This document shows positions 9,661 to 20,646 of a stretch of DNA of 64,000 bases, one piece after another (the stretch's first letter is position 1; each line of letters opens with the position of its first letter). The DNA comes from Clitoria ternatea (Eukaryota > Streptophyta > Magnoliopsida > Fabales > Fabaceae), in assembly GCA_037962975.1 (NCBI GenBank), contig CM075674.1:43662501-43726500 (forward strand), in the 5' to 3' direction. Position numbers and translations under genes: made by a program. The notes beneath the pieces were generated by a model. It did no database searches and was not told where the DNA came from. It saw only the letters and a list, made by a program, of their open reading frames with translations.

Positions 9661-11496
9661 AGGGCTTGGAATTAAGTTTATTAAATTAAATAACTATTAA
9701 ACTTTAAATTATAATATTTATGAATGATATTTATTTGATTTGATTATGATTGATAATATTAGTGATTGATGATATGTGATTGTGATTAATGATATTACAA
9801 TACTTGATTGTGATTGATGATCTTGTGATGTGGAGTTTGAGCATATAGCAAACATGACGGGAAGCTAAAACTCAGTAAGAATATACTTATTCCTTACTCT
9901 TTACAGTATTACTTTAAAAGAAATTATTTATAATAATTTCTCATTGTTTATTCAGAATTATTATTAAGAAATTTTTCTTAATTTTCAATAAAAGTATATA
10001 ATTTCTATAACTTACTTTTATCTTTCAAAATAAATTATTTAATTAAATTTTAGAATAATTTTTAGTTATTAAAAAAAGAAAAAGAAATTGTTTTATGAAA
10101 ATAATATATTTATATATGTATATATATAAAAATATTTGATTCTCAAATGGAAATAAGATACTTCAATAATATTTCATTTTAAACTTTTGAAAATAAGAGT
10201 TTTAATTTCAAAAGTGTTTTATTATATATTTTTCAAGTATTATAATTAAAGATGAAAAAAAAGATCGATAATTCAAACTTGTGTCTAAAGTAAATTAATT
10301 TCTTATAAATTCTTTAAAGAAGGTTTGGAATATATATTAAGACTTTGAAACTCAAATCACAATAATATTGATTTGTGAATGATAAAGAAAACTATACTGA
10401 AATTCTTCTGCGTGTGGCAGAAACTTATTTAAGAATTTAGAAATGTGCAGTTTATCGGGTTGGCTATGTTGTTATTTGTAGGCCCCGAAGATATAATTTA
10501 TACTTGAGTTTCTAAAAGTCTTAACCAACTCAATACGCGAGTATGTATCATGAATCATTAAAGAGAAATGAGATGTGATATTGCCTGGGGACGGATTATA
10601 GAAACCGAGGATATATTAGAGGAGGCTTAATTTCGAGCATTGGGATGAGAGGGTGTGAAAGGGTGCTTCAGGTGACCTGGGGTCGCTCCCTAGTGTCGGG
10701 TACTTTCATAATAAAAACCTTCTCAATCTGACTAGTCTCTATGTGTTTCCATGCCAGTTGAGCTATTCATATGCCATGAAAAGGCATTTATGTTATTATT
10801 ATCCGGAATTATGGAACAATGTAAACTCCTGGTTGGCCCAGTGCAAATTAAAACTTTAAGGGCCCACATGCATAAACTTAATGAGATAGTAACATTAAAA
10901 GCATTACATAACATTCATGTGATTGTGACATTCTATGTGGGTGGTTGTGAATGAAAATATAATTGTTATGTATATGGAAACCCTATATTCATAATTGATT
11001 ATGTATGAGATTAAGACTGATATTATTATATTAGTTTATGAAAACCCTTATGCTTATGTCTTATCTGTAAAATATTATATTTTGTTTCTCACTCCTTCTT
11101 GTTTGAATTTTCTGTGTCCAAAATATATGTTATGTGATATATAGCTAGCAGCCATGGAAGGATATGTAATTATAAGAGGGTAAAGTGGTCTCATCCTCAA
11201 TCAGATAGATAAAGAGATATGACAAGAGTAGGATTTCAAAACTCGATGGATCAAGGACTTGGAAATGATTGATCATAGTCGTAGTACAGGTATAGTTTAA
11301 TTTTACTTTGCCTTATTACAATATCAAGTTAGATAATTGTAACAAAGTAAAGGTTAAACTTTGATAAACTCATCATTCGGATATAATACTGTAATCTTTT
11401 ATCACTTATGATTTTCTATAAATTATTTTGTCATTATGGACAAATATTGAAAGACAACATTTTTTTACTTTCAATATTCAAAGGAAATCAAGTATA

Positions 11497-11501
11497 TATC
11501 T
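11497..11501. repeat. Target site duplication, left (ATATC)
   Basis: ATATC lies immediately before the TG that opens the left LTR, and the same five bases follow the right LTR at 23362-23366. A perfect 5-bp duplication is the signature of Ty3/gypsy integrase and fixes both element ends. Confidence 0.92.
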
Positions 11502-12303
11502 GATCCGGTCTGGATACCGGCCCCCAATGTTATGACGTCAGACTGATCTCATAAAAGGAGAACCAGTGTCACGGTTCATTATTGCTATACCGGATATCCG
11601 GTCTCCCCTCATCCGCTCTTGTCTCATCAGCTGTTCCACTCGTTTTCTCTACAATGGATGATCGTTCGTTCTCACCAAACGTCTATATAGCCGTTAGACC
11701 CTCAGTCACAGCGAGATAAGAGTTCCTAATAACTTATCAGTGAAGATACTCTATGTGGTAGAATATGTCATGTCAATGGCCTCAGAGAGCAAGTACATGT
11801 GTCAGCAAAATATGCGGAAAGGTGATTATCCTCCATCCCTATCACGGGATCGTACCCTGATAATTGACCTACCCCCCTGACACACTCTGAGTACTGAGCC
11901 ACTTTGATTGATACACTTCACACGCTATCAGAACCAAGGGGCCCACTTGCACCCAACGATTCATTTCCTACGTTCAACTATAAATAGCTCATTTCAATAC
12001 ACATGCAAGGTTACGTTGTCCTAACTTACTCTTTGCTATTATATCGCTTGAGCATTCACTGAGTTCTTATACTCTTCTAACTTGAGCGTCGGAGAATCTT
12101 CGCAGGTGGCACCACCTTTCGCCCCCACTTCAACGCGAAACGTTGGTGTGAAGGATCTCCAGGACAACAAGACCGGTTTTCTCCCACTGAGAGACTGGAT
12201 CATGACACCGGATACCCGTGATACCGGTGTACAAACCCTAAAACACCTGTATTCTTGTGGCTGGTCCCACACCGGATCCTAGACCCCGGTTCAGACCAGT
12301 TCA
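11502..12303 (+). repeat. 5' LTR of Tat element 1
   Basis: It opens TGATCCGGTCTGG and ends CCAGTTCA. It contains a TATA box (11979-11987). Compared with the 3' LTR there are ten transitions, one transversion and a single missing G near 11520. Downstream of the TATA box is a leader-like region shared with the LTRs of element 2 (the GAGCGTCGGAGAATCTTCGC segment), showing that the two families are related. Confidence 0.93.
11979..11987 (+). promoter_or_regulatory. LTR TATA box, element 1
   Basis: TATAAATAG lies 477 bases into the 5' LTR. It should drive the genomic RNA with a start near 12010-12015. The same box is present in the 3' LTR at 23037-23045, so read-out transcription into the flank beyond 23361 is possible. 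Confidence 0.7.
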
Positions 12304-12322
12304 TTGGCACGCCCAGTGGGAC
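12304..12322 (+). promoter_or_regulatory. Primer-binding site, Tat element 1
   Basis: TTGGCACGCCCAGTGGGAC begins at the base after the LTR end, where the tRNA primer pairs. Element 2 has the same site with one C-to-T change. I did not assign the tRNA species. The position is exactly that expected for a primer site. Confidence 0.75.
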
Positions 12323-12365
12323 GCGATAGAGTTATTCCCATTTTCGCAGAAGTTTGGTTGTCGTG

Positions 12366-13664
12366 ATGGAAGGTGATGGACGAGATTTCGTTGATGGTCA
12401 TGTGGAAGATGTGACCCACCAACAGGCTGGAAGGAGACTTGTCTTTGAGACTCCTGTAACTCAAACTCGGAGGATGGTGCAAATGCAAACCCCTGATCCT
12501 CGTGATGAGGTTATCAGGCAACTCAGGGAAGAGCTGATGGAGTTGAGGCGGGAGAAAAGAGAAGCGGGGGACAGGGCAGCGTCCCATGTAGAGGATGCTC
12601 ATCATGCATCAGCGAGGGATAGATCCACAACCCTCCAATATTCGAAAATCCCCACGTACGAAGAGAGGGAGCAGACCCAAGACTCTGGGGACAGAGTCAG
12701 TACCAGGAGAAGGGAGCAGGCAGTGGTAACTTCTGGGACCTACAAACTCAGTGTTCCTTTCTCAAGGAGACTGATGAGTATTGCCATCCTGAAGCATTTG
12801 CAAACGACTCAACCACTGTCGATCGGGAAGTATAATGGAGAAACTGATCCAACTAAGCACTTGGATGCTTATGCGTATGAAGCCATGTATTTGGGAGCTG
12901 ATGAAGACATCATGTGCAGGATGCTCCCAAGGACACTGACAGAGGAGGCTCTCAGCTGGTTCAAGAGTCTACCCTCAGGATCCATAGATTCTTGGGAGGA
13001 AATGGCAGCTGCATTTGAAATCCATTTTGTCATCTCCAGGAATATCCCAAGAACTTCTCACACTCTGGCCCAGATAAGACAAGGAGAGACTGAAACTCTT
13101 AAGGAGTTCTTGAAGAGATTCTATAAGGAGGCTGCTTTGGTCCCCAGCCTCACGGAGGCCATACAACTCCATATCGTAGTGGAAGCTCTGCAACCTGGAT
13201 CTGTATTTGCCCTATCTTTGGCAAAAAGCCCCCCAACGACTTTCGAGGAGTTTCGAAGGAAAGATTTAAAGTATGTGGGTATAGAGATGCATCTGGAGGC
13301 AACAACAGCTAGAATGAAGCCCCCAGCACCCACTCAGCAGCCACGGAGGGAGAAGGAGAAGGTGAGACCCGAGAAACACACCTTTAGAGAGGACTTTGCA
13401 AGCGTTCGTCCACATCAATGAGATAGGCGCGTCTTGTCGTTCAATAACTACGCTCCCCTGAACGCCAGACACTCCCAAATCATGAGGGAGGTTGGGTGGC
13501 CAACGTTGAACGTTTTTGGTATAAGGAAACCACCCTCAGTCAAGAGGGGTGGTAACCCACGTAAGTATTGCACGTTCCATGAGCAGATAGGTCACAATAC
13601 CGACGAGTGCAAGGCGTTGAAGAATACGGTGGAGACTCTCATTCGGGAAGGAAAGTTGAAATAG
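12366..13664 (+). pseudogene. Tat gag polyprotein (interrupted)
   Basis: Gag forms the virus-like particle that packages element RNA. The start chosen is the ATG at 12366 (MEGDGRDF), which matches the gag start of element 2. The order is an N-terminal charged segment, a retrotransposon gag core (TEEALSWFKSLPSGSIDSW, then FLKRFYKEAALVP), a basic linker, and a zinc knuckle, CTFHEQIGHNTDEC (about 13566-13610), of the CX2HX4HX4C form common in Tat. A TGA at 13419-13421 splits it before the knuckle. A TAG at 13662 replaces the Gln codon that element 2 keeps, and so ends the gag-to-pol frame. Confidence 0.88.
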
Positions 13665-13667
13665 TAC

Positions 13668-15251
13668 TTGTTCAGGGAGAAATCTATAGACGAGCCTCAA
13701 AGGATGGACAAGAGGGGCAGAGATCCTGATGATGAGGATGATAACACTCATAACCCAGTTAGGAAGTTCACTGCAGCTGAAAAGCAAAAGGGAGTAGTGA
13801 TCGCTGAAGGAGCCCAACAGAACAACATGCCTCAGCAGCAGAGGCAGGGCAGACGTGAAGTGATTGAGATGATAGCTGGAGGATTTACTGGAGGAGGAGC
13901 ATCAATCACAGCTCAGAAGAACCACCACAGAATGATTCTATCTGTCCAGGGCAAACCAAGAGATAACCGCCCTTTCAGGGACGGTGTGGCAGCCCCAATG
14001 GTGTCATTCACGGATGATGACTTTGGCCCAACAATCCCAGGAGGTGATGATGCAGTAGTTATCATCGCAGTCATAGCCAACAAGGATGTCAAGAGGATCC
14101 TCGTCGATCAGGGAAGTTCCTATGATGTTATTTTTTATAATTGTTTCAAAAGAATGGGTTTTAATGATGCAGATTTACAGCCTTACACGCAAGAACTCAC
14201 AGCGTTTAATGGAGCTAAGCAACCCACTAAGGGATACCTTGACACCCTAATTTCCTTTGAAGGAGAGCCTGGTGCAAGAACGGTCAAGTCAAGAGTTCTG
14301 GTGATCGATGTGGAGTCTCCCTACAACGGTATCATAGGCCGTCCTACACTGAATGCAATGGAAGCAATCATATCTACTCCTCACCTCTTGATCAAATTCA
14401 TTGACAAGGACAACGGTGTGTCCTCTCTCCGTGGAGATCAGGAGATGGCTTGGTACTGTTACAACCTAAGCCTCAATATGGTCAAGTTGGAAGCATTCAA
14501 CAAGAAGAGGAAGCTGAACGACGGAGGAACAGCGGCTGGGTCTGTTAGTCTTATTGACTTGGACCCAAGAGCGGAACTGAAGATCAACCCTCTTAATCCC
14601 TCAAAGCCCACACCGGACGGTGGTTCTAGGGACGTCGTTTTAGGAGATTCCCCAGAGAAGGTCACGCACATCAATGATAAGCTAGAGTCAGCCATGGAGC
14701 AACGCTTGTTAGCCCTCCTCCAGGAGTTCAAGGACCTTTTCGCATGGACAGTAGCAGACATGCCTGGGATGGACCCTAATTTTTGTTGCCATAAACTTGT
14801 TGTGTACCCTGAAACGAGACCGATGGCCCAGAAGAAGAGGAGGTTGGGACCGGAGAAACAGAAGGCAGCATGTGAACAGACTAAGGAGTTGTTGAAAGCG
14901 GGCTTTATAAGGGAGATTCGCTATTCTTCTTGGCTTTCTAATGTAGTCATGGTGCAGAAAGCTAATGGCAAGTGGAGGATGTGCACAGATTATGTGGATC
15001 TCAACCGTTGTTGCCCCAAAGACCCATATCCCTTGCCAAACATTGATCGCATGGTAGATGACTTATCTGGTTACCAGTATCTTAGTTTCATGGATGCTTA
15101 TTCTGGGTACAACCAGATTCCAATGTGGGAAGGAGATCAAGAGAAGACAGCTTTTGTCAATGACCACGGTGTTTTCTGCTACACCGTCATGCCATTCGGA
15201 TTGAAGAACGCTGGCGCTACTTATCAGCGCATGATTAACAAAGTTTTCTAA
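13668..15251 (+). pseudogene. Tat protease and N-terminal reverse transcriptase
   Basis: Open for 527 codons. The protease active site ILVDQGSS is near residue 145, followed by the flap region and IIGRPTLNAM. The RT fingers and palm follow: SSWLSNVVMVQKANGKWRMC, then TDYVDLNRCCPKDPYPLP, then FMDAYSGYNQIPM, then FCYTVMPFGLKNAGATYQRM. A TAA at 15249-15251 stops the frame ten codons before the catalytic YIDD. The frame is continuous with gag and with the next segment, so only the stop codons divide this pol. Confidence 0.92.
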
Positions 15252-15254
15252 GGG

Positions 15255-16103
15255 ATGCACACCAGGCTGGTCGAGGTGTATATTGATGATATTATAGCCA
15301 AAACGCCCACTGGAGGAGACCACATTGAAGACCTGCGCCAAGTTTTCACTAGGCTACGTCAGTACAACATGAGGTTAAACCCCTTGAAGTGCACCTTTGC
15401 CGTTCCAGCTGGGAAATTCTTGGGATTCATGTTGACCCAACGAGGCATTGAGGCTAACCCTGGGAAGTGTCAAGTAATCCTGGACATGCAGAGCCCTAAG
15501 AGCCTGAGGGAGGTCCAATCGTTGAATGGGAAAGTAGCCGCTCTAGCTCGCTTCATGCCCAAGATGGCGCACAGATCCCTCCCCTTGTATAAGGCGTTGA
15601 AGAAACACAAGAGTTTTGAATGGGGAGAGGAGCAAGAACAAGCCTTCCAACAGCTCAAGGCCGTTCTCTTAAGTCCACCAATACTGGTTAAGCCTGACCC
15701 TGGTGAGATTTTGATCTTGTATTTAGCAATCTCTGATGAAGCCCTGGGCGTGGCTTTGGTGAAAGAAACCCCTGAAGGGCAGAGGCCGGTGTACTTCACC
15801 AGTAAGACGCTCTAGGGGGCGGAAGGTAGATAGCAGAAGATTGAGAAAGCCGCTCTGGCAGTTGTGTGGGTGACACGACGGTTAAGGCCCTATTTTTACG
15901 CGCACCCAGTGTTGGTGAGAACGGATCTACCTCTCCGTTCAGTGCTTAGCAAACCAGACCTCGCTGGAAGGATGATCAAGTGGTCCATTGAGTTGTCTGA
16001 ATTTGAAATTTCTTATGAGCCTCGAGGAGCCATCAAGGCGTAAGTATTGGCTGATTTTGTTGTGGAAATGACTGGGGCGGATCCAGCCACACCTCGAGCA
16101 CAT
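15255..16103 (+). pseudogene. Tat reverse transcriptase C-terminus and RNase H
   Basis: Same frame as the preceding segment. The catalytic YIDD is intact at 15279-15290, followed by the thumb (LNPLKCTFAVPAGKFLGFML) and connection. The RNase H region then runs through VALVKETPEGQRPVYFTSK and EKAALAVVWVTRRLRPYF. In-frame stops lie at 15813 (TAG), 15831 (TAG) and 16041 (TAA). Each interrupts otherwise recognisable protein, so they look like recent point changes. Element 1 therefore lacks an uninterrupted polymerase. Confidence 0.9.
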
Positions 16104-16106
16104 TAG

Positions 16107-16490
16107 ACCATCTATGTTGACGGATCATCAAACAGTAAAGGCTGTGGGGCAGGTGTTGTGGTGGAAAGCGACGATGGCGTGCACTTAGAGATTTCCCTCC
16201 GTTTCAATTTCAAAACCTCCAATAACCAGGCTGAATACGAAGCATGTTTGGCCGGTCTTCGAACGGCGATTGACATCGGAGCATCAGCAGTCACGTTGTG
16301 TAGCGATTCTCAACTGGTAATTTCGCAGATCCAGGGGGAGTACCAAGTTAGGGAGCCGCAACTTCAGCTATACTTAAATTGCGTGAATGAATTGAAGGGA
16401 AGATTTGAAGTTCTAGAGTTCAAGCATGTGCCTAGAGAGGAGAACACCAGGGCGGATATTTTGTCAAGGCTCGTAAGTACAAAGCAGTAG
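16107..16490 (+). pseudogene. Archaeal-type second RNase H (aRNH)
   Basis: An extra RNase H domain between RNase H and integrase is a hallmark of the Tat lineage. Catalytic residues are visible as the Asp in IYVDGSSNSKGCGAG, the Glu in NNQAEYEACLAGL, the Asp in LCSDSQLVISQI and the Asp in NTRADILSRL. The domain itself is intact. The TAG at 16104-16106 just before it probably replaces a Trp, and a TAG at 16488-16490 closes it. The integrase frame that follows is shifted by one base. Confidence 0.9.
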
Positions 16491-16494
16491 CACA

Positions 16495-17823
16495 ATGACG
16501 ATTGTTCAAAGTACTTTGACATCACCTAGCATCCCTCTATACCCTTCCCTGAATGCTGTAATGGTGCATTATCCTTATGAAGATTCTTGGGTCATCCCCT
16601 ATATTCGCTACTTGGCAGATGGACAACTCCCTACCGATAAGAAAGAAAGGAGACGAGTGAAAAGGGAGCTGCCATATTTTACTATGGTTGATGGTGTTCT
16701 CTACAAGAGGGGATTCTCTGTCCCATACCTTCTCTGTTTGAGAGAAGATGAAGTTCAAGCAGTCTTGGAAGAGGTGCGCGAGGGGCAGTGTGGGCACCAT
16801 GCTGGGGGTCGGAACTTAATGAGAAAGGTCCTCAGGGCCGGATATTGGTGGCCCACTGTGAAACAAGACTCTGCAGATTTTGTGAAGAAATGCGATGCTT
16901 GTCAAAGATTCTCCAACCTCCATCATACACCGGCCCAAGAACTTTCTTCTTCCGCTGTGCCTTGGCCGTTTTACCAGTGGGGCCTTGATATTTTGGGTCC
17001 GTTCCCCACAGCGCCTGAAGGTATCAAATATTTGATTGTGGGGGTAGATTATTTCACCAAGTGGATCGAGGCTGAGCCAGTAGTACATATTACTTCTGCG
17101 CTAACAAGGCGTTTCGTGTACGAAAATATCATAGCACGATTCGGGGTGCCAGGGCGGATTGTGACTGACAACGGCACCCAGTTCACAGACAAGAAGTTCA
17201 CGGATTTGCTTGAAGGACTGGGGATAATCCAGATATTTTCATCTGTCGAACACCCTCAGACCAATGGCCAAGCGGAAGTAGCCAATCGAGAAGTGCTAAA
17301 AGGGTTGAAAAAGTGTTTGGGAGAAGCGAAGGGAGGATGGACTGATCAGCTGTGTCATGTTTTATGGGCATACCGCACTACGCCTTATTCGTCCACTAAT
17401 GAATCCCCATACCGGTTGACGTATGAGGTTGAGGCGATGATTCCAGTAGAGCTGCAAACAAGATCGGCCCGTGTAGAGTATTTTTCAGCTGAAGACAACA
17501 ATGCCAATCTGGCATCAGAGCTGGACGTCCTCCAGGAGTTAAGGGAAAAGGCCTTTATCAGAGACCAGGCAGTAAAAGCAAAGGCATCACTCTGGTATAA
17601 TAAATGTGTCCAATACAGAGCTTTCAATACCGGAGATCTTGTTTTAAGGAAGGCGAGTGTGGGGAATAAATTTGCTCATCAAGGAAAGCTAGCGCCGACG
17701 TGGGAAGGCCCTTACAGAGTTTCTGAGGTGACTGGAAAAGGGTCATACCGATTGGAAGAGCTTGATGGAACTCCAATCCGTAACAAATGGAACACTCAGA
17801 ACTTACGTGTTTATTACAGCTAG
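16495..17823 (+). CDS. Tat integrase
   Basis: Open for 442 codons. It inserts the cDNA into the host chromosome. An N-terminal extension leads to an HHCC zinc domain (GHHAGGRN, later KKCDACQRF). The catalytic DDE core is seen as GLDILGPFP, VTDNGTQFTD and PQTNGQAEVANRE. A C-terminal domain ends NKWNTQNLRVYYS. All three catalytic acids are present. The frame is +1 relative to gag-pol, so translation from gag is blocked even without the stops. The ATG at 16495 is only the first in this frame and may not be used. Confidence 0.9.
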   Translation: MTIVQSTLTSPSIPLYPSLNAVMVHYPYEDSWVIPYIRYLADGQLPTDKKERRRVKRELPYFTMVDGVLYKRGFSVPYLLCLREDEVQAVLEEVREGQCGHHAGGRNLMRKVLRAGYWWPTVKQDSADFVKKCDACQRFSNLHHTPAQELSSSAVPWPFYQWGLDILGPFPTAPEGIKYLIVGVDYFTKWIEAEPVVHITSALTRRFVYENIIARFGVPGRIVTDNGTQFTDKKFTDLLEGLGIIQIFSSVEHPQTNGQAEVANREVLKGLKKCLGEAKGGWTDQLCHVLWAYRTTPYSSTNESPYRLTYEVEAMIPVELQTRSARVEYFSAEDNNANLASELDVLQELREKAFIRDQAVKAKASLWYNKCVQYRAFNTGDLVLRKASVGNKFAHQGKLAPTWEGPYRVSEVTGKGSYRLEELDGTPIRNKWNTQNLRVYYS

Positions 17824-19215
17824 TTGGTAAGGCGGCATGTACTCTTTTTCCTTACTTGAGTTTTTTCCCATTGGATTTTCTCAAGAAGGTTTTAACGAGG
17901 CATGACCCCAACTACGCTCTCTTTGTAATGTACTTTCAATGTTAATGAGAATAGAGTTTGATTGCCCTATCACTCTCACTTCTTTTGTATGTTGTGATTT
18001 GTAGCCGTAGCTTAGTACGCATACACCTCAGGACGGATGAACTCAACTACCAATTCTGTAGTTGACGGTGTAACTCCTCGAGGGACTGATGAAGACCCCT
18101 CAGGACGGATGATCTCAATCACACATTTTGTGTATTGACGATGTAACTCCTCGAGGTGGAATGGGTTGTAGGGATGGTCCTTTTTCAAGGCCACAAACCG
18201 AACCCCATTCGAAGACTACATGGGTTGTAGGGCTGGTCCTTTTTCAAGGCCACAAACCAAACCCCATTCGAAGACTACATGGGTTGTAGGGCTGGTCCTT
18301 TTTCAAGGCCACAAACCGAACCCCATTCGAAGACTACATGGGTTGTAGGGCTGGTCCTTTTTTAAGGCCACAAACCGAACCCCATTCGAAGACTACATGG
18401 GTTGTAGGGCTGGTCCTTTTTCAAGGACACAAACCGAACCCCATTCGAAGATAACATGGGTTGTAGGGCTGGTCCTTTTTCAAGGCCACAAACCGAACCC
18501 CATGCGAAGGCTTGGGCGCAGTAGGCTGGTTCATCCAGAAAACCACGCTGAACCCCGAGTAACGGGCGCAGTAGGCTCAGGATTAGCCCTGATCCGAACC
18601 CCGTGTTGAAGGCTTGGATTGTAGGATTGCACCGAACTCCAAGTACGGTTAGTAGGATCGAACCGAACACCGTGTGAAGACTTGAGTTGTAGGACCGAAC
18701 CGAACCTCAAGAGAAAGGTGTAAAACTTACCCTTTGCAAGGCTGAACCGGACTTCAAAGGCAACCTCCGTCCTTGACTTTGAAATATTCATTACAGAGCG
18801 GTTGAACGTTCATGTATCCGCTCTACATCTTTGAGGTTAGATGAACCTTTCAAGCTTGTTAAGAAGTTAAAGGTAATTCTTACGATGAAATTTCCCCTCC
18901 CAATGTACTTATACTTGGGGACAGGGCATACTTTAATTTAGTTATCGCTTACTTGTTGCAAAGTTATTATTTTAATCCGATGTGATAAAAACGCTTTTAA
19001 CAACGGTATAGCCAGACAAGAGCGGCTTTGCAGAGTATAGAAAAAGTTAAAGTATTATATATATTGTTAAGTCATTTGGCAATCATACACTGGACATAAA
19101 CGATAAATGAGAAACAAGGCAAATTTTATTTCTTGAATGAAGAGGTGTACAGGAATCAAAGTATTCAAAAGCTGGAGTTGATCCCAGAACACAGCCATAA
19201 TTGAAAGCATAAAAA
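17824..19215 (+). other. Untranslated 3' region of Tat element 1
   Basis: After the integrase stop the sequence has no gene. It begins with a segment shared with element 2 (61351-61460), containing CTCTTTTTCCTTACTT and TTTAACGAGGC, then the 59-bp array, then about 450 bases of unique sequence. The antisense ORF ends at 19216 on the other strand. Confidence 0.7.
18160..18512 (+). repeat. 59-bp tandem repeat in the 3' region of Tat element 1
   Basis: Six copies of a 59-base unit containing GGTTGTAGGGCTGGTCC and AACCGAACCCCATTCGAAG, spaced exactly 59 bases where measured (unit marks end at 18180, 18239, 18298, 18357, 18416, 18475). Differences are single bases. A decayed continuation with GGTTGTAGGA and ACCGAACC segments reaches about 18720. 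Tat elements often carry variable tandem repeats between integrase and the 3' LTR. No protein is encoded. Confidence 0.9.
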
Positions 19216-20598
19216 TTAAGAAGCAGGTTGTTGATCCTCCCAAGTAGGCACCTTCGTTCTCTCCCCTTCAATTCCAGCAGCTTGGGTCTTGTCCGCTCCG
19301 GCCTCAGGATCAGAGTTAGGCTTTGCAGGTTCCATGCTCTGACCCTCCGGAAGTGGAGGCAGTTCGTAGAGAGAGTCGCGAGGGACTTGGTACGAGCCGT
19401 CTTTCATCACTTCGACAAGTTTCCCCTCGTGGAACTCATAGAACGGATCCAGTCCGTACAGATTCAGTTTTGCCTCAGTGTTTCGATAGAATACTTGACG
19501 AAGTGCCAGCCCAAAGGATTCGTAAGCTACCTGTTTACATATTTCCAAGGCCTTGGCAGCCTTGGTCTTAGTAGCAGTTAACTTCTTCTGGAGCTTGGCA
19601 AAATCTTCCACCGATGGGCCAGTGCTCGTACCTCCCTTCCTCAACTCCTCAAGCTGGGCCTGCATCTCCTTCCGAAGGGCCTCCCACTCCCCAAGGCTCT
19701 TGCTGTGTCCGTCCTCCATTACTTTGAGATCGTCAGCAAGCTTGGCCGACCTTTTCTTCTCCAGCTGTAGTTCTTCTTCGAGGAGCGGAATGGATTTATT
19801 CTGCTGTTGAAGCTTAGCAACCTGCCGTTCTAGAGCCTTATTAGCAAAGTGAAGTTGGCTCGCTTCTTCTGTCTTCCTCTGAAGTGTTTCCTTGGTGTTC
19901 TTCAGTTCAACCTCCACACTTCTACGAATTTCAGATTGTTTGGCCGACCATTTCTCCTTCACAGCGAGTTCGGCTTCGAGCTTTTCAACTTGCTCCATAT
20001 AATCTGCCCTTTCGCTCAGGGATTCAAGGAGGCCGGACAGCTCGTCCAGCTGCCAACGGCCGGCCTTACAAGCTCCTCGAACTTCAGCAGCTTCGAGCGA
20101 GGGGCGAAGGCAGTATCTAGCCTTTGGAAGAGTGGGGGGCATGGACCCCTGAAACCATAAGTAAGGGGCAAGAAAGGAATCGCGTGGAGGGTCGAACGCC
20201 GGAGGAGGGCCACTCTCAGAAGTCGGGGCGGATGTGGTTTGCGATGTGGGGCCAGAAGAGTCAGGAACGGGCTTCTTCCCCTTATCTTTCTTCATCCCAG
20301 ATTCTTCAAGTGTTTTCTGGCGCTTCTTTGCAGGGTCACCAAAAGAGGGTTTTTCCTGATCCGCTGTCTTGACCAGATGCCTCTTTTTCTTCTTTTTCTC
20401 TGGGACGGCCTCCTCATCGCCCGCCCTAGTGGCCTCCATTTGCTTTTCTATCTCTTCCTCGTCAAAGAGAGGAACTTCCTCACCCACTGCAGAGGTCAGG
20501 GGAATGAGTGGAGCTTTGGTGGCGTTCCTTTTCGCCTGAATCTCATTCTCTTCGGAGGAGGAGTCATCATCAGCCATCATGGTCCTTAAGGACAACAT
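19216..20598 (-). CDS. Antisense ORF of Tat element, coiled-coil part (probable exon 2)
   Basis: 460 codons on the strand opposite gag-pol. The N-terminal third is acidic and then Lys-rich, with a likely nuclear signal (EKKKKKRH), followed by a Pro/Ser-rich segment. Residues from about 190 to 360 form a long heptad-patterned coiled coil rich in Glu, Lys and Leu. Such proteins follow the PF04195 region in plant 'putative gypsy type transposon' proteins. A 108-base intron (20717-20610) would join it in frame to the ORF upstream. Function unknown; transcription is not shown. Confidence 0.75.
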   Translation of the reverse strand: MLSLRTMMADDDSSSEENEIQAKRNATKAPLIPLTSAVGEEVPLFDEEEIEKQMEATRAGDEEAVPEKKKKKRHLVKTADQEKPSFGDPAKKRQKTLEESGMKKDKGKKPVPDSSGPTSQTTSAPTSESGPPPAFDPPRDSFLAPYLWFQGSMPPTLPKARYCLRPSLEAAEVRGACKAGRWQLDELSGLLESLSERADYMEQVEKLEAELAVKEKWSAKQSEIRRSVEVELKNTKETLQRKTEEASQLHFANKALERQVAKLQQQNKSIPLLEEELQLEKKRSAKLADDLKVMEDGHSKSLGEWEALRKEMQAQLEELRKGGTSTGPSVEDFAKLQKKLTATKTKAAKALEICKQVAYESFGLALRQVFYRNTEAKLNLYGLDPFYEFHEGKLVEVMKDGSYQVPRDSLYELPPLPEGQSMEPAKPNSDPEAGADKTQAAGIEGERTKVPTWEDQQPAS

Positions 20599-20646
20599 TT
20601 CGGGGCAGGCTTTTTCAATTTGTTTTGCAAAACAAGAAAAGTTGAG

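Larger units (their letters stand above)
9266..11501. other. Gene-free AT-rich stretch, possible old Ty3/gypsy LTR (left part)
   Basis: No gene is visible. Contents: about four copies of a roughly 46-base unit containing CCTATGCAAGGACTTG (9509-9660), A/T-rich runs (9900-10430), and a GC-richer block at 10600-10720. After removing the Tat element, the sequence joins 23367-23464, which ends GGGGTGTTACA, a common terminus of chromovirus-type LTRs. A solo or truncated LTR split by the Tat insertion would explain this. No matching TGTAACAC start was found. Confidence 0.35.
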
